The notes under the pieces: generated by a model
Databases searched by the model: none
Seen by the model: the letters and a program-made list of their open reading frames with translations, nothing else
What the model was told of the DNA's origin: nothing
Part shown: one piece after another, positions 16,492-24,827 of the stretch
Numbering within the stretch: position 1 is the stretch's first letter
Layout of the letters: every line of letters starts with the position of its first letter
Made by a program: the position numbers and the translations under genes
DNA from: Pedobacter sp. MR2016-24
GTDB taxonomy: Bacteria; Bacteroidota; Bacteroidia; Sphingobacteriales; Sphingobacteriaceae
Length of the DNA: 64,000 bases
Direction of reading: 5' to 3'
NCBI RefSeq assembly: GCF_026239655.1
Contig: NZ_JAPIVO010000009.1
Span: 124,001 to 188,000 of the forward strand

Positions 16492-17460
16492 ATGCCCAAA
16501 GTCAAAGTTATCAAAGCGATCGTACTCGGAGTTTTAAGCTCCATGTTTTTATCCTCAGGAATTATTGTTAATAGTTTAAATGCATTTCACGGGGGAAGCT
16601 GGGCCTGGACGGCTAGTCTCCGTTATTTATTATTATTGCCTGTACTGGTAGTACTGGTAATGGTAAGAGGTAAAATGGGAAAGCTGATCAATGCTTTCAA
16701 AGAGATACCACTTACCTTTCTGATTTGGGGTAACATTGGATTTGGTGGCTACTATGCACTACTTTCCTACGCAATCCGCATCGCACCGGGATGGCTGGTT
16801 ACTGCCGGTTTTATGACCACAGTGCTGGCTGGTATTCTTATCGCTCCCTTTATATATGATGATCATCGTAAAGTGATTTCCAAAAAAGCCTTGTTATTAT
16901 CCAGTTTTTTAGTTATTAGCTTGATTACGATGCAGTTTGACCACTTATCAAAACTACAGAACCTTTCTGAACTTGCACTAAGCATTGGCATGGCACTGAT
17001 AGCTGCATTTTTATGGCCATTAGGCAACCGGAAATTAATGCTAAGACTGGAAAAAAAAGAATTGCAACTGGATCCTATGCAGAGGGTGCTGGGAATGACA
17101 ATAGGCGGTTTACCTATATTGATTGGTTTGGCTGTCTATGGTTTCTATACTTCAGGTGCCCCTTCTCCCTTACAATTGCAATCTTCTTTTATTGCTGTTT
17201 TATTATCCGGGGTACTGGGAAGCACTTTATTTTTTAAAGCACTTCAAATGGTTAGTAAAAATCAATTCGCATTATTAACCGTAGAGGCTACGCAGGTTAC
17301 CGGCGTGCTGTTTACATTATTTGGAGAGATGATATTTAAAGGAACGCCATGGCCAGGATTTTATGGTAACCTCGGTTTTGCAATCATGGCCTTATCTTTA
17401 TGTTGTTATGCCTGGTTGTCGATAAGAAAAGTTAATTTGACTGTACTGGAACTTCCTTAA
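16492..17460 (+). CDS. EmrE/DMT-superfamily multidrug resistance efflux transporter
   Basis: A 322-residue integral membrane protein with about ten hydrophobic segments. It matches the DMT-superfamily group called multidrug resistance efflux transporters. Landmarks are FLSSGIIVNSLNAFHGGSWA in the first helix, IGFGGYYALLSYAIRIAPGW, and VLGSTLFFKALQMVSKNQFA in the second half. The substrate is unknown. The AraC gene just upstream suggests inducible expression. Confidence 0.88.
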   Translation: MPKVKVIKAIVLGVLSSMFLSSGIIVNSLNAFHGGSWAWTASLRYLLLLPVLVVLVMVRGKMGKLINAFKEIPLTFLIWGNIGFGGYYALLSYAIRIAPGWLVTAGFMTTVLAGILIAPFIYDDHRKVISKKALLLSSFLVISLITMQFDHLSKLQNLSELALSIGMALIAAFLWPLGNRKLMLRLEKKELQLDPMQRVLGMTIGGLPILIGLAVYGFYTSGAPSPLQLQSSFIAVLLSGVLGSTLFFKALQMVSKNQFALLTVEATQVTGVLFTLFGEMIFKGTPWPGFYGNLGFAIMALSLCCYAWLSIRKVNLTVLELP

Positions 17461-17474
17461 TTAGTTAAGCGAGA

Positions 17475-17504
17475 CAGTTTTTACCAGCTGACTGGTAAAA
17501 ACTG
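17475..17504. terminator. Bidirectional terminator hairpin
   Basis: A perfect 13-bp stem (17475-17487 with 17492-17504) and a 4-base loop lie between the convergent exporter gene and the small secreted-protein gene. Confidence 0.75.
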
Positions 17505-17512
17505 CTAAAATT

Positions 17513-17737
17513 TCAATTCGTTCTCATTGTATCTCTTACTACTGAATCTCTGATAGAAGTATCAGTTTTGGAGGTTGATTTTTTGACTTTGCTCTTTTTG
17601 GCTGGATTCCTGGTCGTTTTTTTAGAAGTCGTTTTATGCGTTTTTTGTCTCCTGACCGTATCTTGTTTAACCGTATCCTGAGCGAAGGTTCCCACACTAA
17701 AGGCTGAAAGGATCAGCATGATAATTAATTTTTTCAT
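17513..17737 (-). CDS. Small secreted basic protein, Lys/Thr-rich
   Basis: The 74-residue product has a clear signal peptide (MKKLIIMLILSAFSVGTFAQ) and a mature part of about 54 residues made mostly of Lys, Thr, Arg, Ser and Asp, with repeated DTV/DSVVRDT phrases. It is probably disordered and periplasmic or secreted. Low-complexity peptides like this are common in Sphingobacteriaceae. Function is unknown; nucleic-acid or polyanion binding could follow from its charge. Confidence 0.7.
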   Translation of the reverse strand: MKKLIIMLILSAFSVGTFAQDTVKQDTVRRQKTHKTTSKKTTRNPAKKSKVKKSTSKTDTSIRDSVVRDTMRTN

Positions 17738-17931
17738 AGCTTTAATTTTAAATAATACAATTGGTCTTTTATGCGAAACACTCAGACATTATTTGTGTTT
17801 TGCCAAATAACATGTACAATCATTCTTAAAAAAAAACATAGCATTTAATGTGTTGTAAAATAGTGGTTTATGTTTTATTTCCAATTGTTGAATACGTATT
17901 TACAACCTAAAAACACGTATTATACGTATGC

Positions 17932-18110
17932 AAAATTCCTGTTGAAGATAGTATTGCAGATGCCTTTCATAAAAAGGAACAAGTAAGCAGAACATTAAAA
18001 TATGCGTATGATGATTATGCGCTGGCAATGTTGATGCCGGACAAATGTCTGTCTGGTATATGTTTGGTGCTATAGGATTCTACCCGCTAAATCCAGTCTG
18101 CACGCGATAA
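17932..18110 (+). pseudogene. Decayed GH92 alpha-mannosidase remnant
   Basis: Two short pieces of a glycoside hydrolase family 92 alpha-1,2-mannosidase lie in different frames. Frame 1 reads EQVSRTLKYAYDDYALAM (about 17977-18030). Frame 3 reads AGQMSVWYMFGAIGFYPLNP (18036-18095). In intact GH92 enzymes these motifs are separated by a long stretch, so there was a large internal deletion plus a frameshift, and the frames end in stops. Nothing else in 17738-18219 is recognisable. Confidence 0.75.
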
Positions 18111-18219
18111 AAAATGGGGTGCAGCATCCAGTGCACAGCCTGTTGTCATGCTAAAATAAATTTTAATACGGCAGGTGGCATTTTTGAACTAATGCTACCT
18201 ATCGTATTTAACGTGAATC

Positions 18220-18867
18220 TTACCACTTTTCCTTTTCCCATGCGCTGTTCCAAAACGCCCATTCTAGTCTACTTGCTGTAATAAAAGCTTCGGTCATCTT
18301 TTCCTGCTGCGCTAAAGTGCATTGTTCAGCTGCCTTGTCACATATATCAATTGCTTTTTGTACCAATAAGCCAAATTCATCTCCGGCATAAGTATTGATC
18401 CAATTTCGATATGGGTTGTGAATCGTACCCTGGCTTTCGAGAATGAAATCTCCTACCTTTTTATAGATCCAGAAACAAGGTAAAACGGCGGCCACCGCTG
18501 TCTCTACCTGTGCGAGCGCAGCAGTGCTTTGCATGAAATGTATATAGTGATGGCAGGTAGGGGAGAGTGCTGCTTTTTCTTCTATTCCGAATTCTTTAAA
18601 ATAAGATTCATGTAATTCATTTTCAACCACTATTGCACCCTCGGCAAAACGGATAAAATGGAGAACGTCACCTATATCAGGGACTCTGGCAGCAATTAAA
18701 GATAATGTCCTGCCAAAATATTCGAGGTAATTAGCATCTTGTACCATATAGAACTTGAATTTTTCTATATCAAGTGTTCCGGCAGCAAGTTGTGTAATGA
18801 ATGGCATATTCAAAATGCGATTATATATTTCGCTTGTCTTATTCCATGTGTGCTCAGACCATTTCAT
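18220..18867 (-). CDS. tenA: Aminopyrimidine aminohydrolase / thiaminase II
   Basis: TenA hydrolyses aminopyrimidine breakdown products of thiamine to HMP for salvage. The 215-residue length fits the family. Visible landmarks are FYMVQDANYLEYFGRTLSLI near residue 40, and LPCFWIYKKVGDFI with the catalytic cysteine. It is the last gene of the thi operon and overlaps thiD by 14 bases. With thiD, thiE and thiM present, the set rebuilds thiamine phosphate from salvaged pyrimidine and thiazole. Confidence 0.95.
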   Translation of the reverse strand: MKWSEHTWNKTSEIYNRILNMPFITQLAAGTLDIEKFKFYMVQDANYLEYFGRTLSLIAARVPDIGDVLHFIRFAEGAIVVENELHESYFKEFGIEEKAALSPTCHHYIHFMQSTAALAQVETAVAAVLPCFWIYKKVGDFILESQGTIHNPYRNWINTYAGDEFGLLVQKAIDICDKAAEQCTLAQQEKMTEAFITASRLEWAFWNSAWEKEKW

Positions 18868-19687
18868 TTATTATGAGATTTATAGGTTTAAAAAAGTGAT
18901 TTAATGGACCATTACCTTGTCCGGTTTGTACTGTCGCACCACTACTGATTGCTTCGTGGACATATATTTCTGCATTGCCTATCGCATCTTTAAGACACAC
19001 TCCACGCGCAATAAATGATGCGATAGCAGAAGATAGTGTGCAGCCAGATCCATGGGTATTGTTCGTGTCTATTCGTTCAGAAATAAATTCTTCGACGGTT
19101 CCGTCTGCAGAAAAATAAAGTGATGTCAACTGATTCCCCTGTAAATGACCGCCTTTCAATAGCAAATTTTTACAGCCTGATTCCATGATCATATGTCCGG
19201 CTCGGTGCATTTCAACAACAGTATTGATTTTCATGCCAGCCAAAATTGATGCTTCATCAAGATTGGGGGTAATTAGCATGGCTAACGGAAAAAGTTTTTC
19301 TTTCATCGCCGTAAGGGTATGATCTTCTATCAGTTTATCTCCACTTGTAGCTACCATTACGGGATCAAGAATAATGGGTATTTGAGGATAGAGCTGGAGA
19401 ACGGCTGCAATAGCATTTACCAGGGATACAGAATGTACCATGCCGATTTTAATCGCATCGGGCAGAATATCAGTCATGATCGAATCAATTTGCCCCTTAA
19501 CAATTTCAGGAGGTATACTGTGGATTGCCGTTACTCCTCGGGTATTCTGAACCGTGATTGCGGTGATTGCAGTGGTAGCATAGCAGCCTAACGAAGAAAT
19601 TGTCTTTAAATCTCCCTGAATACCTGCACCACCGCTACTATCTGAGCCTGCAATGGTTAAGACGGATGGATATCTGTGTGTTTTCAT
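18854..19687 (-). CDS. thiD: Hydroxymethylpyrimidine/phosphomethylpyrimidine kinase
   Basis: ThiD phosphorylates HMP twice to give HMP-pyrophosphate. The 277-residue protein is of the ribokinase fold. The N-terminal TIAGSDSSGGAGIQGDLKTI and the C-terminal anion-hole motif HGSGCTLSSAIASFIA with the catalytic cysteine and glycines are intact. It overlaps thiE by 4 bases and tenA by 14, so it is translated as part of one message under the TPP riboswitch upstream of thiM. Confidence 0.97.
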   Translation of the reverse strand: MKTHRYPSVLTIAGSDSSGGAGIQGDLKTISSLGCYATTAITAITVQNTRGVTAIHSIPPEIVKGQIDSIMTDILPDAIKIGMVHSVSLVNAIAAVLQLYPQIPIILDPVMVATSGDKLIEDHTLTAMKEKLFPLAMLITPNLDEASILAGMKINTVVEMHRAGHMIMESGCKNLLLKGGHLQGNQLTSLYFSADGTVEEFISERIDTNNTHGSGCTLSSAIASFIARGVCLKDAIGNAEIYVHEAISSGATVQTGQGNGPLNHFFKPINLIINEMV

Positions 19688-20325
19688 CTGCTGCTTTTTT
19701 CAATTTCATTTCTAATTCTTTCGGCTGCTGCCCCGGGGTTTGCTGCTGAACAAATAGCTGATACTACTGCAAGGCAATCAGCACCTGCGTCGATCACTTC
19801 TCGGGCATTGTTACTATTGATATTTCCTATGGCGACCAGAGGTTTGGAGGTCAATGTTCTAATACTTGTAATTCCTGATAGTCCCCATTCTGTTACGGTA
19901 TCGATTTTTGTCAATGTGCTGAAAACCGGACTGATGCCCAAATAATCCGCCAGCTGTGCATCTGATTTTTCCAGCTGTTCGATATACTCGATAGAATATC
20001 CCAAAATAGGGCAAGCTGGCCATACAAATTTTATCCTGGAAGGCGGTATATCTGAATTGCCGACGTGGATGCCCGTAGCGGCACATTGCATTGCCACATT
20101 CAGATTATCGTTAATGATGAGCGGTACAGCGTACTTATCAAGCATTTCTTTGATTTGCAAGGCCTTCAGGAGAAATGTCTCATCGGTATTGTTTTTTTCT
20201 CTGAGTTGAACCAGGTCAACTCCACCCTTCACCGCTTGTTCGGCAATTTTAATCATATCCTTGCCTAAACATGCCTCTTCACTAATTACCAGATAAAGAT
20301 GGTATGGAAAAGATGCGGTGCTCAT
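19684..20325 (-). CDS. thiE: Thiamine-phosphate synthase
   Basis: ThiE joins HMP-pyrophosphate and thiazole phosphate to thiamine phosphate. The 213-residue TIM-barrel has VDLVQLREKNNTDETFL (pyrophosphate and pyrimidine binding), LIINDNLNVAMQCAATGIHV, and the glycine-rich VAIGNINSNNAREVIDAGAD that binds the thiazole phosphate. It overlaps both neighbours by 4 bases. Some Bacteroidota have two ThiE-like copies; this one groups with the salvage genes. Confidence 0.96.
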   Translation of the reverse strand: MSTASFPYHLYLVISEEACLGKDMIKIAEQAVKGGVDLVQLREKNNTDETFLLKALQIKEMLDKYAVPLIINDNLNVAMQCAATGIHVGNSDIPPSRIKFVWPACPILGYSIEYIEQLEKSDAQLADYLGISPVFSTLTKIDTVTEWGLSGITSIRTLTSKPLVAIGNINSNNAREVIDAGADCLAVVSAICSAANPGAAAERIRNEIEKSSR

Positions 20326-21125
20326 GATTTTATTTCAAATTTTAAAAGGTTAAAAAACTCTTCTGCAGTAATATTATATAATTTATCCAGGATATTTATC
20401 TGCAGACTTCCAGGGCCTGCACTCTGCAGCGCTGCAATCTCACCTGCCACACTGAGCAATGCCATTGCCGCAATCGTGCCATCAAAATAATCCATATCTT
20501 CTATAGTTGTAAATGCACCAATAAGGGCAGATGCGGTACAGCCTAGTCCCGTTACCTTGCCCATCATAGAATTTCCATTATGCAGAAAAACTTTTCTTTG
20601 CTGGTCGATAATAATGTCCGTGGCGCCGGAAATACAAATTACACTTCCCAATTGCTGAGTCAGAATTTCAGCAGCTGCCAGCGCTTCTGTACTTTGGTGG
20701 ATGCTATCTACTCCCTTGGTTTGTACTAAGCTGTGGTTAGCTAATGCCATAATCTCTGATGCATTTCCACGAATTACCGCTGGTTTTAAGTTGATGAGTT
20801 TAGCCAGCACCTCATTGCGGTAAGTCGTGGCTCCTGCACCTACAGGATCCAACACCCAGGGCCTACCCAGAGTTTTAGCTTCATCTACTGCACTAAGCAT
20901 ACTTTCCACCCAATATTCATCTAAAGTTCCTATGTTAACGACTAAAGCGCCTGCGATAGCAACCATATTTCTTACTTCCGAATGGGCATGCGCCATCACG
21001 GGTGATGCACCGACGGCCAGTAAAGCATTAGCTGTATTGTTCATCACCACATAATTGGTGATATTGTGTACTAAAGGGGAGTTGTGTCTTACGGACAGGA
21101 TATATTCCCAAAGCTGCTCTTTCAT
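20322..21125 (-). CDS. thiM: Hydroxyethylthiazole kinase
   Basis: ThiM phosphorylates salvaged hydroxyethylthiazole. The 267-residue protein begins with SPLVHNITNYVVMNNTANAL, the family start. It contains VLDPVGAGATTYRNEVL, and the C-terminal GLGCTASALIGAF with the catalytic cysteine. It is the first gene of the four-gene operon and lies just downstream of a TPP riboswitch. No de novo pyrimidine or thiazole genes (thiC, thiG, thiH) are in this window. Confidence 0.96.
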   Translation of the reverse strand: MKEQLWEYILSVRHNSPLVHNITNYVVMNNTANALLAVGASPVMAHAHSEVRNMVAIAGALVVNIGTLDEYWVESMLSAVDEAKTLGRPWVLDPVGAGATTYRNEVLAKLINLKPAVIRGNASEIMALANHSLVQTKGVDSIHQSTEALAAAEILTQQLGSVICISGATDIIIDQQRKVFLHNGNSMMGKVTGLGCTASALIGAFTTIEDMDYFDGTIAAMALLSVAGEIAALQSAGPGSLQINILDKLYNITAEEFFNLLKFEIKS

Positions 21126-21197
21126 ATCAATATTTTGAAATTTAGGCGGCTATAGCGGCTCCGGATGCGGAGTAAATAATTACTATATTACTATTAC

Positions 21198-21270
21198 TTT
21201 TCCCTTCGACGGTATGAGCCGCATCAGGTTCAAAGGGACTATCTCAATTCTTTTTCAGAATACCCCTAAA
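21198..21270 (-). promoter_or_regulatory. TPP (thi-box) riboswitch
   Basis: Read on the minus strand, the leader carries the conserved TPP-aptamer blocks in order: GGGGTATTC, TTGAGATAGTCCC, the strongly conserved GAACCTGAT (complement of 21223-21231), and CGTCGAAGGGAAAAG. It precedes thiM by about 70 bases. High TPP would shut down the salvage operon. Confidence 0.93.
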
Positions 21271-21372
21271 GCCAGTGTAAAAGTAGCGAAAATGTAGGCA
21301 AAGCAAGAAAGGATTGCGTATAAATTGGATATTGAACTTGATATTATTTCCAACGGCTAAAAAACAAGATCA

Positions 21373-21403
21373 TTTGTATTTATAAAGAACATTTTTATAT
21401 TTG
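21373..21403 (+). promoter_or_regulatory. Promoter of the fluoride exporter gene
   Basis: TTTG at 21373-21376 and TATATTTG at 21396-21403 are 19 bases apart. Transcription would begin near 21410, at the 5' edge of the fluoride riboswitch. Confidence 0.75.
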
Positions 21404-21408
21404 CATAC

Positions 21409-21462
21409 ACGGAAATGGTGTCTTCCGACTTAACCGCCTTAAAAAGCTGATGGCGCCTGCAA
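21409..21462 (+). promoter_or_regulatory. Fluoride (crcB) riboswitch
   Basis: The leader matches the crcB-motif aptamer. P1 pairs GGAA (21411-21414) with TTCC (21423-21426). The loop sequence AACCGCC follows, then CTGATGGCGCCTGC (21447-21460), the most conserved block. GGTG (21417-21420) can pair with CGCC (21454-21457) as the pseudoknot. It stands directly before a CLC-F-like gene, the classic partner. Confidence 0.88.
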
Positions 21463-21508
21463 TATTAATCGATATGCAATACCGCATGCCGAGTTAAATT
21501 ATTTGTAG

Positions 21509-22810
21509 GTGAAATTTTTAAAATCAGTATTTCAAAATAATTCTAATTTCAGTATTTTCAGGCATCTGATAAGATGGACTTTATTGATCAGCGCTATGGC
21601 GATTGTTACAGGTCTATTAGTCGCTCTGTTTTTATGGCTGCTCAATACAGTTATTCACCTGCGATTCCAACACAAAAGGTTACTTTTTTTACTTCCTGTT
21701 GCTGGTATAGTCATTCATTTTATCTATGCTGCTGTTGGCAAGTCGGCCGAGAAAGGCAATAACCTCATTATTGAGGAGATACATCAGCCGGGCGGCGGTG
21801 TGCCCTGGGAAATGAGTCCAATAATATTAATCACAACCCTTATCACCCATCTTTTTGGAGGTTCTGCAGGCAGAGAAGGCACGGCCGTACAAATAGGAGG
21901 AAGCACAGCGGCCTTAATTGGAAAGTGGCTCAAGCTAAATGAAGAGGATACTAAAATACTGCTCATAGCGGGAATTGCAGCTGGTTTTGGTGCCGTTTTT
22001 GGTACACCACTAACAGGTGCAGTTTTTGCGATCGAAGTACTTACTAAAGGCAAACTCAAGTATAATGTACTATTTCCAGCATTACTTGCCAGTTTGATTG
22101 GCGACCTTACTGTTTCCGCTCTTCATGTTCATCATACTGCTTATCATATTGATGAAATAGCAAAAACTTCCTATTTTCTTTCGGCATATTTGCCAGTAGA
22201 CCTTTTGTTATTGAGTAAGATAGGTTTTGCATCTATCTTATTTGGAATGGCAAGCATGCTGTTCTCTATCCTGGTACATACCATCAAAACATTTTTTAAT
22301 CGGCTATTTTCTATAAAGTGGCTTATTCCCGTTGTAGGTGGGTTGATCATTATCGTTTTAACACTGATCTTCAATAAATCGGATTACCTCAGTCTTGGTG
22401 TTGATGCAGAATATCCGGGGGCGGTAACTATCCCTTCATCATTTTTATCAGGAGGAGCCGATACATGGAGCTGGCTGTGGAAAATAATTTATACAACCAT
22501 AACGCTGGGAACAGGATTTAAAGGAGGGGAAGTGACACCATTATTTTATATAGGATCAACATTGGGTAATACATTATCTGTTCTCCTGGATGCACCAACC
22601 AGTTTATTCGCTGCACTTGGCTTTATCGCGGTCTTTGCCGGTGCGACCAAAACGCCCCTAGCCTGCATTATTATGGGGATTGAGCTGTTTGGATTTCAGT
22701 ATGTATTATTCTTTTTTATTGCTTGTTTTATATCAAACTTCGTTAGTGGAAATTATGGTATTTATAGTGCTCAAAGAGGTAAAATGCCTGTTTTCTTTAA
22801 ATTCAGATAA
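21509..22810 (+). CDS. CLC-F type fluoride/proton antiporter (EriC-F)
   Basis: A 433-residue CLC-superfamily transporter starting at GTG 21509. The gating glutamate lies in GGSAGREGTAVQIGG (residue 123). The first selectivity loop reads KGNNLIIEEIH rather than the GSGIP of chloride-type CLCs, and a later helix has GFKGGEVTPLFYIGSTLGN. This is the pattern of fluoride-selective CLC proteins. Roughly ten or more membrane segments fit the fold. Expression is probably switched on by the fluoride riboswitch in its leader. The fluoride role rests on both the motif and the riboswitch; plain chloride transport is unlikely. Confidence 0.9.
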   Translation: MKFLKSVFQNNSNFSIFRHLIRWTLLISAMAIVTGLLVALFLWLLNTVIHLRFQHKRLLFLLPVAGIVIHFIYAAVGKSAEKGNNLIIEEIHQPGGGVPWEMSPIILITTLITHLFGGSAGREGTAVQIGGSTAALIGKWLKLNEEDTKILLIAGIAAGFGAVFGTPLTGAVFAIEVLTKGKLKYNVLFPALLASLIGDLTVSALHVHHTAYHIDEIAKTSYFLSAYLPVDLLLLSKIGFASILFGMASMLFSILVHTIKTFFNRLFSIKWLIPVVGGLIIIVLTLIFNKSDYLSLGVDAEYPGAVTIPSSFLSGGADTWSWLWKIIYTTITLGTGFKGGEVTPLFYIGSTLGNTLSVLLDAPTSLFAALGFIAVFAGATKTPLACIIMGIELFGFQYVLFFFIACFISNFVSGNYGIYSAQRGKMPVFFKFR

Positions 22811-22878
22811 CGTGGAATTGTAATTCTTCTTTGATTTAATTTGTAATTAGTCTAATTTGCTGACTCAATTGACAAAAG

Positions 22879-24012
22879 ATGAACAACAAAAAATTTAAGA
22901 AAATTATTGGGTGGCTGCATCTATGGTTAGGTATTCCCGCCGGATTGACTATTTTTATTGTTGCATTAACAGGAAGTCTCCTCACGTTTAGGGATGAACT
23001 GGAGCCTATTCTGTTTAAAGGTGATCATATAGTTGAGATTAGTTCAGAAAAGCGTTTGTCAGTAGACAGTTTGTTAAATAGCGCACAGGCCCTTTATCCG
23101 AAAGTGAAACCTGGCAGACTGGTTTTACCTGAAAAAGCTAACGAAAGTGTAGAAGTCAGGTTAGGAAAGAAGAAAAACCTGCAAGTTGTGTTTATCAATC
23201 CATATAATGGTAAGATACTTTACCATGGTAGCTATGGCGGAAGATTTTTCCCGACAGTTATCGCATTACACCGTGTACTTTTATTGGGAGAAGCGGGCAA
23301 AATTATTACGGGTATATCCTGTGCGATATGTTTATTCTTAGTGATCAGTGGAATAATTATCTGGTGGCCGGCAAATAAAAAAGCAATTAGTCAGCGGTTC
23401 AAAATTAAATGGAATGCTTCCGGAAAAAGACTCACCTGGGATCTACATGCCGTATCTGGCTTTTACCTTTCTTTTTTTTTACTTGTAGTTACACTTACAG
23501 GCCTGGTCTGGAGTTATGACTGGGTAGAAAACGCATTGTTTAAAATTGCTGATGGCAAAGCGAGGAAGGAAGTTGAGGTTGAAAATTTAAATAAGGGAGA
23601 AGGGATAAAACCTGGTATTTATCAGCGGATGGTCATGCAAATGAATACAGCATATGCAGGTTCCGGAACCGTTACCTTATATTTTCCGGCGAAAGAAGGA
23701 CAGGCGGTGACTTTACAAAAGGAAAGAAGCGCCAATATGATGGTAGTTAGCGATGCCGCTTATTTTGATAGCAACTCTGGCATTTTATTAAAAAAAATAC
23801 CATTTGAACAATTGAGTATTGGCAGTAAAATCAGAAAGTTGAATTTGCCAATCCATTCGGGAAGCATTTTGGGCTGGCCGACAAAATTGCTTGCCCTGAT
23901 AGTAGCGCTCTTCACTGTCAGTTTACCCATAACAGGATTTTTAATCTGGTGGCGAACGGGAAAGAAGAAAAAGAAAGTAAAGCCTGAAAGTAAACTGGTA
24001 AAGGCAGCCTAG
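22879..24012 (+). CDS. PepSY-associated TM-helix protein
   Basis: A 377-residue inner-membrane protein with four hydrophobic segments: about 15-38 (LWLGIPAGLTIFIVALTGSL), 135-165, 195-220 and 345-370 (ITGFLIWW). Periplasmic loops carry PepSY-like sequence (YPKVKPGRLVLPEKANESVE). Conserved histidines sit near helix starts (WLHLWLGIP, WDLHAVSGFY), as in members linked to ferric-siderophore or heme reduction. Substrate is unproven. Its 3' end overlaps a terminator hairpin, so it is probably monocistronic. Confidence 0.9.
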   Translation: MNNKKFKKIIGWLHLWLGIPAGLTIFIVALTGSLLTFRDELEPILFKGDHIVEISSEKRLSVDSLLNSAQALYPKVKPGRLVLPEKANESVEVRLGKKKNLQVVFINPYNGKILYHGSYGGRFFPTVIALHRVLLLGEAGKIITGISCAICLFLVISGIIIWWPANKKAISQRFKIKWNASGKRLTWDLHAVSGFYLSFFLLVVTLTGLVWSYDWVENALFKIADGKARKEVEVENLNKGEGIKPGIYQRMVMQMNTAYAGSGTVTLYFPAKEGQAVTLQKERSANMMVVSDAAYFDSNSGILLKKIPFEQLSIGSKIRKLNLPIHSGSILGWPTKLLALIVALFTVSLPITGFLIWWRTGKKKKKVKPESKLVKAA

Positions 24013-24029
24013 CCATAAATATGGCTAGG
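24008..24029 (+). terminator. Terminator overlapping the PepSY gene stop codon
   Basis: CCTAGCCAT (24008-24016) and ATGGCTAGG (24021-24029) form a 9-bp stem with a 4-base loop; the stop codon lies in the left arm. The T-run is short. Confidence 0.6.
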
Positions 24030-24060
24030 ACAAACTAATTTTCATAGAAATAATTTGCAT

Positions 24061-24077
24061 ACTAAACACTGTTTAGT
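24061..24077. promoter_or_regulatory. TetR operator overlapping the tetR promoter
   Basis: The perfect palindrome ACTAAACACTGTTTAGT abuts the -7 box TATATTTG (24077-24084), whose -33 partner TTTG is at 24054-24057. This is ideal for autorepression. Its core TAAACA-N-TGTTTA recurs at 24802-24818. Confidence 0.82.
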
Positions 24078-24093
24078 ATATTTGCACTGTTAT

Positions 24094-24711
24094 ATGGCAA
24101 TCAAAGACAGAAAAGAAAGAGATAAGCTGGACAGGCGAAAGTTGATTATAGAATCAGCTACCAGACTTTTTTTGGAGTTAGGCTATGAAAAAACTTCAAT
24201 CAGAACTATTGCTGACGACATTGAATATAGCCCTGCAACCATATACTTATATTTCAAAGAAAAGGACGAGATTTTCTATATTATTCATGAACAGGGTTTC
24301 GTATTGTTAAACAATGAGTTCGCCAAGCATGTGCATATCGAGAATCCATTTGAAAGATTAACCGCTATAGGTCACTCGTACCTGAACTTTGCATTGGATA
24401 ACCCAGACTATTATGACTTAATGTTTATCATGCGGGCGCCTTTACAAGAAATATCCTGTTTGGAGAAATGGGATGCAGGAGACAGTGCTTTTCAGGTATT
24501 GGTAGATACTGTTTCAGAAGGGATAGATCAGCGATTATTGAAGGAGGCAGATAAATTTATGGTAGCGCTTACCGTATGGTCTTACGCACATGGACTCGTT
24601 TCTCTTTATATCAGGGAAAGATTTCAATCCATGAAAAAAGTCGACGATCAGGTCTTGAAGAATATGCTTGGGCAATCAATGGATTTTTTCTTAAAGTCAA
24701 TTCAACATTAA
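24094..24711 (+). CDS. TetR/AcrR-family transcriptional repressor
   Basis: The start at ATG 24094 gives 205 residues; upstream in-frame codons run through the operator and promoter. The N-terminal helix-turn-helix (SIRTIADDIEYSPATIYLYF) is typical TetR. The C-terminal ~140 residues are a helical ligand-binding domain (LTAIGHSYLNFALDNPDYYD), probably TetR_C_33-like. It lies directly upstream of, and in line with, the TolC-MFP-RND operon, and a matching operator precedes both. It should repress both until a toxic ligand binds. Confidence 0.93.
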   Translation: MAIKDRKERDKLDRRKLIIESATRLFLELGYEKTSIRTIADDIEYSPATIYLYFKEKDEIFYIIHEQGFVLLNNEFAKHVHIENPFERLTAIGHSYLNFALDNPDYYDLMFIMRAPLQEISCLEKWDAGDSAFQVLVDTVSEGIDQRLLKEADKFMVALTVWSYAHGLVSLYIRERFQSMKKVDDQVLKNMLGQSMDFFLKSIQH

Positions 24712-24801
24712 AAAAATTGGCCATTTATGAACGGTGTTCATTAAATAATCAATGTGAATTTATATTTCAGATAGTGTAACAAATAAAAAGTATTCTCCTC
24801 A

Positions 24802-24818
24802 AATAAACAGTGTTTATT
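24802..24818. promoter_or_regulatory. Second TetR operator, before the efflux operon
   Basis: AATAAACAGTGTTTATT is a perfect 8-1-8 palindrome ending 9 bases before the TolC-like ATG. It shares the core TAAACA-N-TGTTTA with the operator at tetR, with two substituted bases at the outer edge of each arm. Confidence 0.8.
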
Positions 24819-24827
24819 ATATAAACG

